The notes beneath the pieces were generated by a model. It was given only the letters and a program-made list of their open reading frames with translations. It was not told the DNA's origin and searched no databases. Shown here piece after piece: positions 32,040 through 44,595 of a stretch of DNA of 64,000 nucleotides; the stretch's first letter is position 1; the number at the start of each line of letters is the position of its first letter. The translations under genes and the position numbers were made by a program. Source of the stretch: Chelonoidis abingdonii (Eukaryota > Chordata > Testudines > Testudinidae); NCBI RefSeq assembly GCF_003597395.2, contig NC_133770.1:288363691-288427690 (forward strand). The letters run 5' to 3'.

Positions 32040-32235
32040 GTGCCTAAGCCCAGCTGGCAGGGAGGCGCCCCTCTTTTCTAGTGCTCCATGACCGGGGATG
32101 CCTCTCTTGGAATGAGGCAACTTAGGCGCCTAAGGAGGAATTATCCATTTTATAACTTTTAGCCCAGTGGTTAGAACATTTGCATAGGATGTGGGATATC
32201 CAGGTCCAATTCCCCGCTTTGGAGCCAAGATTACA
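32040..32235 (+). repeat. tRNA-like SINE fragment
   Basis: 'tagcccagtggttagaacatttgcataggatgtgggatatccaggtccaattcc' (about 32160-32214) has a tRNA-type A box (TAGCCCAGTGG) and a degenerate B box (GGTCCAATTCC) at tRNA spacing. Upstream 'gaggtgcctaagcccagctggcagg...cttaggcgcctaagg' flanks it. It is a SINE head or body, not a functional tRNA: no acceptor stem pairs. Confidence 0.6.
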
Positions 32236-34085
32236 AAATCTATGGCAAAATCTTAGAACAGGGCCAGATCTCTTGCATCTCAGTCCAGTGCCTCAGTAAC
32301 AAAAAAACAAAAGAAAACAACAACCTGTTTTCAGAGATTTGAATGACAAACTCGAAAGGGAACTCAACCTCCCTTCCCTGTGGGTCACCTCTTTACCAAT
32401 CCATCTGTCCTCTCCTCCACAGCAAGCCCAAGGACCTCCCTTTGGTGTCTCCTGGCAACCTGCCCTCCCTCTGTTCTTCCTTCAGCATCCAGCGGATTTG
32501 CAAACTTTGTAGTTGTGTGAACATCTTCCCCCTATTTAAATAACATTGTGAACCAGTTCCCTAAGCTATGTCTGCACGGTCCAGAATCTGATGAGAAGGT
32601 TTCATATACCTCTTATAAAGAGAGCAGCACACTGCAGAAAAAAGAGACAGAAGAGTGTTTTCACAATGTGCACTGCTTCTTCTGCTGTTCATTCAATAAA
32701 GGAGAGAGACGTTGTCCTGACTGCTGCTCTAGCACCTGCTGTGCCAAACACCAACTCCAAGGACACACTGGATGCTGGGCAGCTTACATAGATCATAGAT
32801 ATTTGAACAAGTATTGTCCACGAGTCCCTCTTGAGCTGCCAGTACAGGGGCAAGGACTGTCTTTTTGTTCTGTTTTACAGCACTCCGCTCAGTTGGGTTC
32901 TGATCCATGACACGGGCTCCTAGGTTCTATGATAATACAAATAATAAAGAGGAATAATTCTGGGTTGGCAGGCCTAGGAAAGGTGTTTTGAAGGTGGCTT
33001 TCTGTTCTCTTGGGGCTTGTCTTCACTGGAGTTTTTTTCCCTCAGGTTAATTAATTGCTAGACATTGTTAACACCATTGAAAGAATAGTGTGGACACTTC
33101 CCAATCATTTGTTGAAGGCTACAAACTTTTACCCTAGGCTGATCCCTTGACTAAAGAACAAATGTTTAGGGAGTATTTACAGTAGACTTTGCAGATAGAG
33201 ACAACCCTTAAGTGACTGCTGCTGATGTCAACAGGCCATTCCTCTCCACGACACTGGCTGGTGTACCAATGACTGGTCTTAGCCTACCTATGATACACAC
33301 ATCCAACTGTGTCCTGACCCTGTAACTCCTATACCATGCTGCAGAATGAGGAAAACTCCAGACTTCTGCCAGCCCTTGCTATACACCTGAATTAACTTTA
33401 CATGAGAAGTAATTTGCAGACTCCCCTGCAGAGTGCTGGTGGTCTCTTAATGTAAATTATTAACTTAATTGTCAGTTAATTTGTCCTTAAAATCTACCTA
33501 TGCCCACAGCAATACTAAAAATTCAGATTAGCAGCTGAATTCTTGGTGGTGAAGCCAAATCAGATCTCAGGGGGTTTACCCATCATTAATTTGAATGCAC
33601 TCCACAGTATGTACCAAATGATCCTTTTTAGAACAGTTTCCTGTCCTACTGGTGCTTACATTTGAGCTTTGTGTGCACTGAAAATGTTTTGCCTGCTGCT
33701 AATCTGCACTTCTGTTTTGTGGATATTGGCACATAATAAAGTGTGTAACAGAACAATATCGCCTTGTTTCTAAGCATTGATTATTGTTCCATATGTCTTG
33801 ACAAAGGCAATACAAGTCATGTAAATGGATTGGCTAGTACATTTCCAGGTGAAAATACATTTTCCTTTTGGTGAAAAATTAAGAGAGATACAACAGGGAC
33901 CTATAAATAGAAGTGGGCGAAATGTTTCAGATAAAACTTTTTTTTGGAGATTTGCATTGACCAAAACATTTCACGAATGTGTGTCCAATTTGGCAAATGG
34001 TTTTGGTTGAAGCAAAAGAAGGAAACATTTTGGAAGTGGTGAAAGGAAACTTCAATTTCAATTTTTTCAAGTCATAGTAGATTCA
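32236..34085. other. No gene recognised
   Basis: The 120-codon frame at 32548-32910 is cysteine-rich near its centre but overlaps a different 66-codon frame and matches no family that I know. 'Cttgtcttcactggagttttt' near 33016 may be a worn MITE end. 33905-34075 has 'gaaatgtttcag / aaaacatttc' words like the element at 15412. Confidence 0.4.
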
Positions 34086-34175
34086 CAAGGCGCCATAGCC
34101 CTGTGGATCGGGTACTCAGTTGGGATGTGGGAGACTCAAGTTCATAGTCCCTACTCTGAACCCAGGTCTTTTTTC
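34086..34175 (+). repeat. tRNA-like SINE fragment
   Basis: 'cgccatagccctgtggatcgggtactcagttgggatgtgggagactcaagttcatagtcc' (about 34091-34150) aligns with the SINE at 32160. Box A-like TAGCCCTGTGG, then 'tgggatgtgggaga', then box B-like 'ttcatagtcc' (degenerate). Diverged; no tRNA fold. Confidence 0.55.
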
Positions 34176-35593
34176 ACTAATTGGCTGTGCCAGGGTGGGT
34201 CTCTAATTCTATTGAAGCTGTTCCACTTCATATAAAATACTTAAATATTCACTAGAGCAAGGACCCCCTTCCAGATGAGTGTATTTACCTTTCTCCAGTT
34301 TACACCAGTTCATAGTGACTGCAAAATACTCTCATCTTGCTCTGGTAGCTCTTGCATTCTCTTTAAAGCAGTGTCAATTACTGTGCTCTAGGTAAGGTAA
34401 GAGAAAATTAGGCCCTACGTATTTCACACTTGATGTTTAGAAAATTAAGTCATCCTCTCCAGTTTAAAAGTATTCTCTTCTTACCCCCAGTCGTTCCTGC
34501 TTTTTCTTATCTTTGCTGCCTTAGTAACTTTGAAACCCAGCTTAATGCTAATGCACTGGTTGAATTACAGAGTTCTTTGATAAAGTAGAATCGATACACT
34601 AGGGAATTACCTAATTCTATTCTATTTCCTAGTCCCTGCTCAGCCCCGTAATGAGTTGCTGCATAAATTAAAGGAGAATTAATTGTGTGACATGTAGGAC
34701 CAGTTGTTGTGGATTTTACAGATACGTTTTGCTGATGAAATCCTATAAATGTGTTTAGTTTTTCTTTGTTTACTATAACAGTTTCCCAAGTTTCCTCACA
34801 GAGAGGCACTTGCTAATGTGATTTCATGCATAATAATCAGATCAGGGTAAGGTTGCATAACAAGAAAGAACTTACGTCTATCCTCTCTAGGTAATAGTCG
34901 AGTAAGTCAGTCAGGAAATCAGTCTGCTTTCAAATAGGGTATATTTAAAAATTTATGTTGCAATGATATCTTATACTCCCTAGGTTTGCAGGAAAGATAG
35001 TGGTTTAGTGAAGAGTTGACCCACAGCCTAAAAAAATGTTGATGCAATTGCCACCATATAGTACGTAACTGAGACATTGATACAATACTAGCCTTATTCG
35101 TAATTGTTTTATTAGTAATGGTTATTTTGGGGACAATGGATCTCTCTGTTTCTACAGCTCACACAGTTTGAGTCTGAAGCAGCCCTGTATAATCCTAAAG
35201 GAAAAGAGGGCATATTACATTTTTACATCAGCCACATGAGTCCTCTTTTTCTTTTTCTAGGTCAGGAAGCAAATTAGAGAAGCACTATTAATGTCACAGT
35301 GGATAAGCTTGTGTCAGTGTTTCAATATTTTTGTGGGGAGATATCTCTCAGGATCACCTCCGCTCTCCTGCCCCCAACAATTAATTAAATAACAATGCTT
35401 TCAAAGATCCTACACACACTGCTTCTTGCTGGCTCAGGAGGGCAGGTTGCAGCTTTTGTGGTAGCTTATTATTTTTTATTTGTATTATTGTAACAACAGG
35501 GTCCCACTGTGATAGGCTCGTCAGTGCTACTCTGAGTTTCATTCCGGTGGGATCAGACTAGAACTTCCAGAGAGCATGGTCTAGTCTCTAAAG
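34176..35593. other. Repeat-poor AT-rich stretch
   Basis: I see no gene, and little recognisable repeat apart from a trace of 'ttattattttttatttgtattattgtaac' near 35466, perhaps the start of an L2/MIR tail in reverse. The 100-codon minus frame at 34507 lacks any recognisable features. Confidence 0.4.
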
Positions 35594-35994
35594 CAGTGAC
35601 GCTCATCCTTTGCAGACCACCATACCCCCTTCAAGAGTCTGATTTGTCTTGCGTAACCTCCAAGTTTCACCTCACTTAAAAAACTTCTTGCTTACAAAAT
35701 CAGACAAAAAATATAAAAGTGTCACAGCATACTATTACTGAAAAATTGCGAACTTTCTCATTTTTACTATATAATTATAAAACACATCAATTGGAATATA
35801 AATATTGTACTTACATTTCAGGGTATAATATAAACAAGTCACTGTATGTACGAAATTTTAGTTTGTACTGACTTCGCTAGTGCTTTTTATGTAGCTTGTT
35901 GAAAAACTAGGCAAATATCTAGATGAGTTGATGTACCTCCTGGAAGACCTCTGCATACCCCCAGAAGTACGTGTACCCCTGGTTAAGACCCACT
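35594..35994. mobile_element. hAT-like MITE, AT-rich
   Basis: The ends 'cagtgacgctcatcctttgcagaccac' and 'gtacccctggttaagaccc' are approximate inverted repeats of the 'cagtggttctcaacc' type known for hAT MITEs, with matching sub-terminal 'accataccccct' / 'gtgtacccctgg'. An 8-bp duplication is not clear (ctctaaag on the left, cttaagag on the right). The interior is AT-rich and non-coding. Confidence 0.6.
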
Positions 35995-37195
35995 TAAGAG
36001 CTTCTACCTCTTTCTGGCTTGACAAAAGAGAGCCTGAGGTTGGCTCCCCATTTCAGGTCCCACTCAATGACATAGCAGCATGTTGTGCTGTAACGACTTC
36101 AATATTAAACCGGTGTCCAGATTGCAAAAAACCCTGTCACCACTGCAGTTAGGTTTGAAGGCAGGCTCATCAAGGAGATGAAGGATTTAATGGGCATGGA
36201 GACTAACTTGCCCTCTCAAAGCCTGATCCAAACATCCATAAGTCCAGGGGAGTCTTTCAACTGAGTTCAACAGATTTTGCATCAGACTGTAAGTCTATTT
36301 AGATAAAGGATGAGGCGAATTCATGGGGGTGTGTGGGGAAGCTTGCACTGGGAAATGGATCTGTCCTGCAGACAGACAGAGAATTTCAGTTTCCCGGGCT
36401 CCAACATCAATATGAAATTCAATTTCTCCTGGAAAGAAAAAATTAAAAAGCAAAAAATAAATCTTAAAGAAGTGGATAAAAGAGCATAACTTTCCACAGG
36501 CATTTCTAGTCTGAAAGACAGAAAATAGTTTCGGTGGATACTTAGTTGAAAGAGTTCACGACCGAATATGCCAGTTGGCAGTTATTTGGCTTGAATGATG
36601 CCATCCCAGAGGAAAGCATCGGCTCATAAAACTTTCCTTCTGGTGGCTCTTGGATTCCTGTTAATTAATTGCAAGGAGGCATTTTTTAAACTAGAGGTGT
36701 GCCAAGTAAGATATGATAGTTCCTGAAACACTTGCAATTGCCAAGTTGCTATTATTGCTGTCTTCTTTCAAGGACTCGTTCCAATCTATCAGAGCAGCTG
36801 CATAATGGTGATGATTCCTACTACAGGTGTACCACAGAAAATACTGGCGGGGAAGGGACTGTCAGAGGGAGCACAAGACGGCAACTCCACTGAATATAAA
36901 AGTTTGCAACATAATTTACTGGTGCAGTGATTCGCTTCTCTAGAATGCTGAGGAATGAAACCTAGTACCCTGAGAAAGCTACATCTGGACAAGAATGCAG
37001 CTGCTGGTCTGCTCAATAACACTGTGGATGCATCCCTCCATTTCATGGCTCTGCATTAAAGCATAGTCTCCCGATGATCACATTCTGATTTTCAAAGCTG
37101 TGAACAGTATGGGCTCTAGCTACTGGAGGCAGTCATCTCTCTTTCCATGATGATGACCTCATACAACAACTTTGCTTTCCGTGTTGTCTTGTCTA
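35995..37195. other. No feature recognised
   Basis: No coding signal or repeat that I can support. Confidence 0.4.
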
Positions 37196-37320
37196 AATAG
37201 AGTCTAAGCTTTTGGGGTCAGGGTCTGCCTCTTACTATGCATGAGCCTAACACAATGGGCCCTGACCTCAGTGGGGCCTGTAAGTGCTTCTCTAATACGA
37301 AATAATAATGGGAGAAACAG
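37196..37320 (+). repeat. L2/MIR-type 3' tail
   Basis: 'atagagtctaagcttttggggtcagggtctgcctcttactatgcatgagcctaacacaatgggccctgacctcagtggggcctgtaagtgcttctctaatacgaaataataatgg' follows the sauropsid L2/MIR tail closely. Compare 5118 (plus), 39330 and 57215 (minus). Confidence 0.7.
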
Positions 37321-39112
37321 GGCTGTTGCCAAATGGGAGATGACTCAGAACCATAAACTGAGCCAGATGCTTCTCCAAGGCTACAGAACCTCTTGCCAAA
37401 TGTAAAAAGAATAACTGACGCCCTCTTCACATTCAAAAAGAAATGTGGAACTAACACATTTGATTTTTGTTTTCAACAGTAACCCTGTCAAACACATTAG
37501 CAGCCTCACACTTTATATTTATTTACCAAAAAAAAAATAAATCCCACCAATAACTTTAAGTTTGCTCCTGCCGGCAGAGCTGCAACAGACAGAGATTTTG
37601 AGAAGACATTGAAGATGCACAGATACCACAGTGATGGACAACCTTATAAAACCCTAGATTAATAGACAGCAATTGGTGTAGTAGCCATGTGGCATTATAT
37701 AGTATGGTACAGTGAATTTATTGGAACACAGCATCATTTTCAATATGCATTTGCAACAAGAGAAAAATGGAACAAATGCTACAATGATCTAAATAAGCTG
37801 TATTTTGTCAAGATTAGAGGGAAAAAAGCAAAGTGGAATCTCAATGTTTGTAGCTGTGAGCCCCACAGAGCCATAGAAGGAGATCGTCACTTTGAATTTT
37901 TAAATCAAAGTTGTTCCTTAAAGAGAGCAGAGGAATAATAGGTGGCAGAAAACTTGTTCAGCTATTAATGGTGCCATTCTGTTAGCAAGATGTAGGAAAA
38001 AGACGATAATGATTAGCACAAATATGAGAAAAATGGGAAAAAAATAAACTAGAATTTCAAAGCCATGAAAGCACTGGGGAGGCAGTTTTTCATCCACCTT
38101 TTTCCACATCTGACTAATACATCATAGCAGAGAGATCTCAGTAGAGACACAGTTTGAAGACATTGATGACAGCTAACAGAAGTACAGTTTTCTTCCAAAA
38201 GTGACCATGCATTTTGTTTTAGTATTCAGGCTGATACATTCAAAAATACAAAAATTATAGCTCTTATTCAGGGAACTACTTAAACAAGTGCTTGACTTCA
38301 ATGGGATTTAAGCCCAGGTTTAAAATTAAGCACGTACTAAAGTGCTTTCCTCACTAGAGATGCTGCCTGAGTTGGGGCCTAAATTAAAGTAAGTGGGTCA
38401 AATTCATTCCTGGCTCAGCACCACTGAAGCCCCAAAGTCTATAACTTACGCTTTTACTGTTATCAGCTAAATTTCATTGAATTAATGTTCTGAATGTTCT
38501 TATTTTCAGGAGCTGTTCCTACTCTTACGGAAGCTAGACTCCAATTTATATCCATGGAAGGACAAGGTCCAGTATGAACCCCAGTATATGTGAACCTGGA
38601 GTCACAATCTGATTGCAATGGTGGGACCTTGGCAAAACTAGGACTATGGGTTGTGTCTGAAAAAGCATCTAAGAACTTTATTTCATCAGAAAGTTATGCT
38701 GAGTTAGAACATGAGCTTGAGGAATCGTGTTCACCAACACGATATTGCCCATGATTTTGCAGTAAGTGTGGACAGGGACAAGTCATGCTAGCTCATATAC
38801 TCTACTGGGATGAGGGTTTATCTGTGACCAGCTGACATGATATTGAACATGATTTCTCTCTGTGTACACTGACTGCACAGTCAGAGTCAGAGTCCTATTA
38901 CTGGACACGACATCTCAAGGTCATGTTTTGACTCAAGGTTGTTTTATAGTGAGGAAAAGCCTTCAAAGTTCAGACACTTCAAATTTTTTGAGGACCATAT
39001 ACGAGGAGGAGGGAGACAAGACCCCCCAGCAGCAGCCTGAGAGCTCTTCACCAAAAGACATGTATGAGAAGGCAGATGAAGAGTCTTGAAGAGCAACCCT
39101 TGACTGCATGTA
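37321..39112. other. No gene recognised
   Basis: The 83-codon frame at 37687-37938 has no known domain. 'ttattcagggaactacttaaacaagtgcttgacttcaatggga' near 38270 belongs to the 'gggccagatcc' repeat group. Nothing else is supported. Confidence 0.4.
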
Positions 39113-39297
39113 ACCAGTACTCTAAGAGAGTTTCCAGAAGCTAGGACTGGACAACAGGGGATGGATCACTTGATAAATTGCCCTGTTCTTTTAATTACCT
39201 CTGATGCATCTGGCACCAACCACTGTCAGAAGACAGGATACTGAGCTAGATGGACCATTGGTCTGACCCACTATGGCCATTCTGATGTTCTTAAGGC
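39113..39297 (+). repeat. L3/CR1-clade LINE 3' tail
   Basis: 'ggactggacaacaggggatggatcacttgataaattgccctgttc ... cactgtcagaagacaggatactgagctagatggaccattggtctgaccc ... gatgttctta'. Same tail as 14217-14416 and better preserved. Confidence 0.85.
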
Positions 39298-39324
39298 TTT
39301 TCTGAATCCCTTAAAGATGGAAAT

Positions 39325-39440
39325 GATTGTTTATTATTTGTATTCAATAGTGTTTAGAGGCTGTAATTGAGCCCTAAGCCCAATCCTTTCCCCAAAGCGC
39401 TTACAATCTAGACAGACAATGGGTGCAAGGAAGGGATACA
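39325..39440 (-). repeat. L2/MIR-type 3' tail
   Basis: 'ttattatttgtattcaatagtgtttagaggctgtaattgagccc ... gcgcttacaatctagacagacaatgggtgcaaggaaggg' is the reverse of the tail seen at 37196. The 'cttacaatcta.a.agacaa' phrase marks the family. Confidence 0.65.
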
Positions 39441-39870
39441 ACATGCAAGGAGAATGAACAGTGGCAAATGGTGTGAGAATGACACCTGCTTCACTGACCA
39501 TTTCAGAACATTGGCAAGGGTCCCAGCTTATGATTATTTCTAGGAATGTATAAGGATTCAAGGAGAATCATGGGGGTTTTTTTCAGCACCAGTTTGTAGA
39601 TCACCACATTTATACAAAATCTCAAATATAAACTCCACTGAAACCCCTGTGTGCCACCAGGCTCGGTGACAAAATCAAGAAAAACTGTGTAGAATAGCTC
39701 CTGTTGTTGGGTAAGGGGGTGGAAAGTATCTGGAGAGTTCAAATGCTCATCAGAAAAGACAGGTGGGTAGGTAGTTGAGTGAAATTTTAATTGAGTTCTC
39801 TGAACCAGAGGGAAAAATAAGAGGAATGTATGTGCTATTTTCTCTAGCCACTGGGCTTTATTGTCTAGTC

Positions 39871-40108
39871 CAGAGGTCAGCAACATTCAGCACATGGCCC
39901 ATCAAGGTAATCCACTGGCAGGCTGCAAAACATTTTGTTTACATTGACCGTCCACAGGCATGGCTCCCTGCATTCCCAGTGGCCTCAGTTTCCCAGCCAC
40001 TGGGAGCTGCGGGGGTTGTGCCTGCAGACGGTCAACGTAAACAAAATATCTCGCAGCCTGCCAGCAGATTACCCTGATGGGCCATGTGCCAAAGGTTGCC
40101 AACACCTA
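39871..40108. mobile_element. Foldback hAT MITE
   Basis: A 238-bp palindromic element. The left arm contains 'acatggcccatcaaggtaat' and the right arm the complementary 'attaccctgatgggccatgt'. 'ttttgtttacattgaccgtc' likewise pairs with 'gacggtcaacgtaaacaaaa'. The 8-bp flanks are gtctagtc (39863-39870) and gactagtc (40109-40116), one mismatch. The antisense frames of 100 and 67 codons are products of the palindrome. Confidence 0.9.
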
Positions 40109-40289
40109 GACTAGTCCATGCCTTACCCACATAAGATATAAGGAAAGTAAAATAGCCAAGTTACACTCAGTGTCATCTTAGGGCTTGTTTCTGTAGTATA
40201 TTCAATACATGTGGGATTTTCCAAATACACAAGATTAGTTTAAGAAGAAATGGGCAAATGCCTTCAGGATCCTATTAATTGAGAATAGT

Positions 40290-40743
40290 TTTTAATGGCC
40301 TGACAGGGACCTCGAGAGGTATTCTAATCCAATCCCCGGTACTCAAGGAAGGACTAAGTATTATCTGGACCATCCCTGATAAATGTTTGTCTAACCTGCT
40401 CTTTAAAATCTCCAATGATGGAGATTCCACAATCTCTCCAGGCAATTTATTCCAGTGCTTAAACACCCTGACAGTTAGGAAATTTTTCCTAATGTCCAAC
40501 CTAATTGGCCCTTCCTGAAATTTAAGCCCATTGCTTCTTGTCCTACCCTCAGAGGTTAACAAGAATTTTTTTTTCTCCCTTTTCCTTGTAACAACCTTTT
40601 ATATATTTGAAAACTTATCATGTCCCCTCTCAGTCTTCTCTTTTCCAGACTAAACAAACCTAATTTTTTCAATCTTCCCTCATAGGACATGTTTTCTAGA
40701 CCCTTAATCATTTGTGTTGCTCTTCTCTGGACTTTCTCCAATT
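40290..40743 (-). repeat. CR1 LINE 3' end
   Basis: The minus strand reads '[20 protein letters not shown]' and '[20 protein letters not shown]' (40556-40741), then 'PIRLDIRKNFLTVRVFKHWNKLPGEIVESPS' across several frames. The 3' end lies near 40290 ('gacctcgagaggt'). A frameshift lies near 40560. Closest in sequence to the 11024 copy. Confidence 0.92.
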
Positions 40744-41115
40744 ACATAAGCACTAAGTATGCTATTTTATGAACCTAGTACAAACTCAAAAGTGAAACTG
40801 AATTGGATACAAGCAAGCTCCTATCTTCTATTTCTGCTTTGGATGGAAACCTTGAGATCCTAAATTGGTAGGTTTGGAACCCTCTCTGAGTCTCCCCGAC
40901 TTTCTCTGAATTTATCCAGCAATCCCAGCTGCTTCTCTTTTCCTCTTCAATAGCTGGCTATCCCCTGGAGTTTCCCCAGATTTCTTTAGTGATCTCCAGC
41001 TCTGCACCATGTTCCCTTTTCTTATGAGTTATTTCTATCTATTCTATGTTTGGGTTTTATACTATCTCCCATCATAATAGTATCTGGACACCTTTCACAT
41101 AAAATCATTAGAGTA
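40744..41115. other. No feature recognised
   Basis: No gene or repeat seen between the CR1 end and the hAT duplication at 41116. Confidence 0.4.
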
Positions 41116-41123
41116 CCCCAGAG

Positions 41124-41875
41124 CAGGGGTGGGCAAAGTTTTTGGCCTGAGGGCCACATCTTGGTATGGAAATTGTATGGAGGGCCGGCTGCGGCAGGGG
41201 TTTGGGGTGCACAGGGAGGTGAGGGCTTTGGCTGGGGGTTCAGACTCTGAGGTAGGGCAGGGTATGAGGGGTTTGGGGTGCAGGAGGGGGCTCTCGGCTG
41301 GGGCAGGGGATAGGGATGCATGGGGGGGTGAGGCTTTGGCTGGGGGTGCAGACTCTGGGGTGGGGCTGGGGATGAGGGGTTTGGGGTGCAGGAGGGTGCT
41401 CTGGGCTTGGATCAAAGGGTTTGGAGGGCGATGAGGGCTGGGACAGGGGGTTGGGGCATAGGGAGGTGGAGGCTCAGGGGTGCAGGATCTCGGTGGCGCT
41501 TACCTGGAGTGGCTCCTGGAAACAGTGGCCCAGCCCCCTCTGGAGCCAGGGCCCTGCTGCTCTGCGCACTGCCCTGTCCGCAGGCACCACCCCCACAGCT
41601 CCCATTGGATGTGGTTCCCGGCCAATGGGAGCTGCAGAGCCAGTGCTTGGGGCAGGGGCAGTGGGCAGATCCCCCTGGCTGCTCCTGCTTCTGGGAACCT
41701 CACAGAGCTGCTGCACATGTGGAGCGGAGCAAGGCAAGCCCCTGACCCCGCTCCCCGGCCGGAGCACCGGAGCAGGGAAAGCTCCCAACCCTGCTCTCCA
41801 GCGGGAGCTCAAGGGCCAGATTAAAAAGTCAGATGGGTCAGATGCAGCCTGCGGGCCGTAGTTTGCTCACTCCTG
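41124..41875 (+). mobile_element. hAT-type element, GGGGTGGGCA family
   Basis: A 752-bp element from caggggtgggcaaag to tttgctcactcctg. It is flanked by ccccagag (41116-41123) and ccctagag (41876-41883), an 8-bp duplication with one mismatch. G-rich in its left half. It is the opposite-orientation relative of 11891-12581: the 'gccctcaggccaaa / ttggcctgagggc' ends and the 'gggagctcaagggccag' / 'ctcgagctccc' blocks match in reverse. Overlapping 70-146 codon frames on both strands are compositional artefacts. Confidence 0.88.
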
Positions 41876-42059
41876 CCCTAGAGGATATCATCAATTCTTT
41901 GGCACTTCCCTCCTTTGGATGTTAAAATGCCTGGCATATGGTGAGTGTGTTTGTTTTTGGTGGGTGTTGGTAGGGGATTGGAGATACAAGAGGTGTTCAT
42001 ATTGTGAATGTCACTTATAGTGGAAAGTCTTTCTTAAAGAGGAAAGTTTTACAGTGTTT

Positions 42060-42520
42060 CCTCAAGATACTCAGACTCTGGGTTTGCCTGATCTCCTCTG
42101 GATGATTGTTGCATAGCTGGATTCCCTCAACAAAGAATGCTTTGTCATCATTTCAAACATGGTTTGTCCTGGGCTGCATGACCTGCATTTTTTGTCAAGG
42201 AGAGCAGCTATCATAGAGGATCATATATTGAAATTCAGTCTTTGATGTAGCTGGGGCTTGATCCACTAATTGCTTTGAAAATTAGGACGAAGAACTTGAA
42301 CTTGCATCAGAAGATGACTGGGAGCCAGTAGAGGGACTTAAGCATGGCCTGATGTACCCACAGCAGTCTGAGCCCTGGAGAAGGCAGGCAGTTCTTCTGT
42401 GTACCAGCTGGAGCCTGTGCATAGTCGTCACATTCAGCTTCAGATGCAGTGAGTTCCAGTAACCCAGCCTGGAGGTGACAGATACATGGATTACTGGGGC
42501 CAGTAATTTCTCTGCCTCTT
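42060..42520. repeat. Old LINE-like repeat, family unnamed
   Basis: 'gcttgatccactaattgctttgaaaattaggacgaagaacttgaac ... gggagccagtagagggacttaag ... gtgtaccagctggagcctg ... gagttccagtaacccagcctggaggtgac' follows the same order as 12950-13330 in the same orientation. Diverged. Confidence 0.5.
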
Positions 42521-44595
42521 TCAGACCCTTTTACCTCATCTGATGGACTTTGCTTCATTCAGAACTGTCATTGTTGGTGTTCACTCAAAATCATATGTGG
42601 TATTTGTAATGTTAAAGAGTCCAAGGTTCACTGCTAACCTTGCAGGGTGGGAATCATGTAGCACATGTAGCCTGGGCCACAATAGACAATGGCTTGTGGT
42701 ACTGCAGCACTTTAAGAGATTGCATGAGGTACCTCACATATGCCACTAATATAGCAGTGTTCCCTCATCTCAGTTCTCAGCCTAATCATAACTTTCATGT
42801 CAGTGGAATTACACGAGGGATGGTTTGGACCCCACCGTCTCCTCTTGGGGAGACGTTTATGTTTTAGAGTGACAATAATGACTGCCTCCTAAATCCCACT
42901 TAAATTCGCTCTCTTTTGACAGGAGTGAAACTGGCTGAGGCTTTTATTTTCATTCCTGTTCAACGTTAGCATTTCCCCTTAGATTACTCCTGCCATTGCG
43001 ATCTCTCTTGCTGTGGTTTTGACCGCATGCCACTACTGGCGCAACGGGGACCACACTGGGCTGAGTTTCCTCAAAGCAATGTCCTACTGGTAACAGGTCC
43101 TTCTGCAGGGGGAAGTTGGCAGAGTATGGCTGGAGGGAGACAATATGCTTCTCTCTGTCTTCTCCGATTCTTTCCATCTCAAGGCTCTGAAGCGCTCCCC
43201 TCTTGACCACACACGTCAAAACCTCTGATTCTGAAATTTGAGGCACATAAGCTGTGGCAAGGTTCAAATTTACAGGCCCTGAAAGCAATAGCTTGCATTA
43301 ACTTGGATCCTAAGGACCTGCATTAAAAACACTCTTGATCATTCCCTTTTAGGATTTTTGCTTCAGATTAGATTAGAAGGAAGCAGAGGTATTTCAGACT
43401 CTCTTTTTTGTGTCTATACAGCAGCCTGCTGAAACGGGTCCTGATTGGGGCCTTTGGGATCTCCCATAATATATTTACTACTACGACTACTAATTTATAA
43501 TTAATAGACACTCGCATCTATTTTGTGTATAGGTTACATGTGTGTTGGTTGTAATATGTGAGAATCTCACATCAGTCACATTTCACTGGGTAAATTAGTA
43601 ATGCCATTGAAATCAGTGGAGCTACACTAATGTCAAAAAGACATAAATAAGTTGAGAATCAGGGCTATGTTATTTATCTAGTATTTGAATATGGATGATA
43701 GGGTATTGTCATTGTAAGGGGCAATATGATTTATGTGAACAGAGTCCCTGATTTTTACATATGGAATCACACAATATTTAAGAGAGAGAGAGGGTCATTT
43801 ATCAGATAAGGATACACAGAGGTTTCAAGAGTAGAAGTGACTCCGTTTCTTAGTGGGGCGGAAAGAAGAGCATTCCTGATAGATACCATGGTACAGGAAT
43901 CTGAACAGAATAGACCAGGCAGCATGATACTGGGGAACTTGAGGGGAACTGCTGGGAAGAGGGAGGAGCAGGGAAGTGGGTGGGTGGGGAGTAGATGGAG
44001 GTGAAGGAAGGGAAATTTTGAATTAGATTCAAAGTGGTTCTGAAAACAGTGACAGTGATGGTGATGCGGGTGGTGTGCTCCTTTTCCTGTGCGGTCAGAG
44101 TACTTGTGGTCTCAAGACTCTGGGCTGCTGGACATTTAAAGAGGAGAGGCCAGATTGAAGACCTTGCTCTGCTCTCTTTGCGCTGGTCGCATGACTCAAA
44201 GGACCCAAAACATTGCTCATGTCACCTGCAAGGGATATCCCTGAGAGTCCCCAGCAGGCACAGAGCTGTCAGAGCCTACAGTTTCTATGCTTCCCTCCCT
44301 CCAGCCCCCAGCACAGGATGAGTATTGAGGACAGAGGGAGTGGCTAGAGCACATCATGTTCCAGCAATTCCTAGCTAGCATATAATTCCTAGGGGATGAT
44401 ACACTAGCCAGCTGGTGCATTTTATAGCAGACCTCAGGATGCTTGGTCCTTTGCCAGGGGCTGGGGAGAAAATCATGGAGCCATGACTGGCTCTCTGAAT
44501 ACCTCTGCCTTCGCTGCATCCAGCATAAATTTAATACAGTGGAGAATCTGGCCCCCAAGGTTTAACTTTACCATTAAAGTAAAGCAATACAAGGT
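42521..44595. other. No gene recognised
   Basis: Short frames only. A (GA)n run lies near 43782-43793, and a 'ccattgaaatcagtggagctacac' trace near 43606. The 112-codon minus frame at 42950-43288 resembles no family known to me. Confidence 0.4.

Noticed and set aside
32160..32214. Functional tRNA gene
   Set aside because: A and B boxes are tRNA-like but the acceptor and anticodon stems do not pair; a SINE fits better.
32548..32910. Cysteine-rich 120-codon frame, possible small zinc or toxin-like protein
   Set aside because: No signal peptide, irregular cysteine spacing and a competing overlapping frame; no family recognised.
39775..40105. Mirror-like 100- and 67-codon frames with similar proteins on both strands
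   Set aside because: Explained by the palindromic hAT MITE at 39871-40108.
41129..41861. Several frames of 100-146 codons on both strands
   Set aside because: They lie inside a GC-rich hAT element and reflect stop-poor composition.
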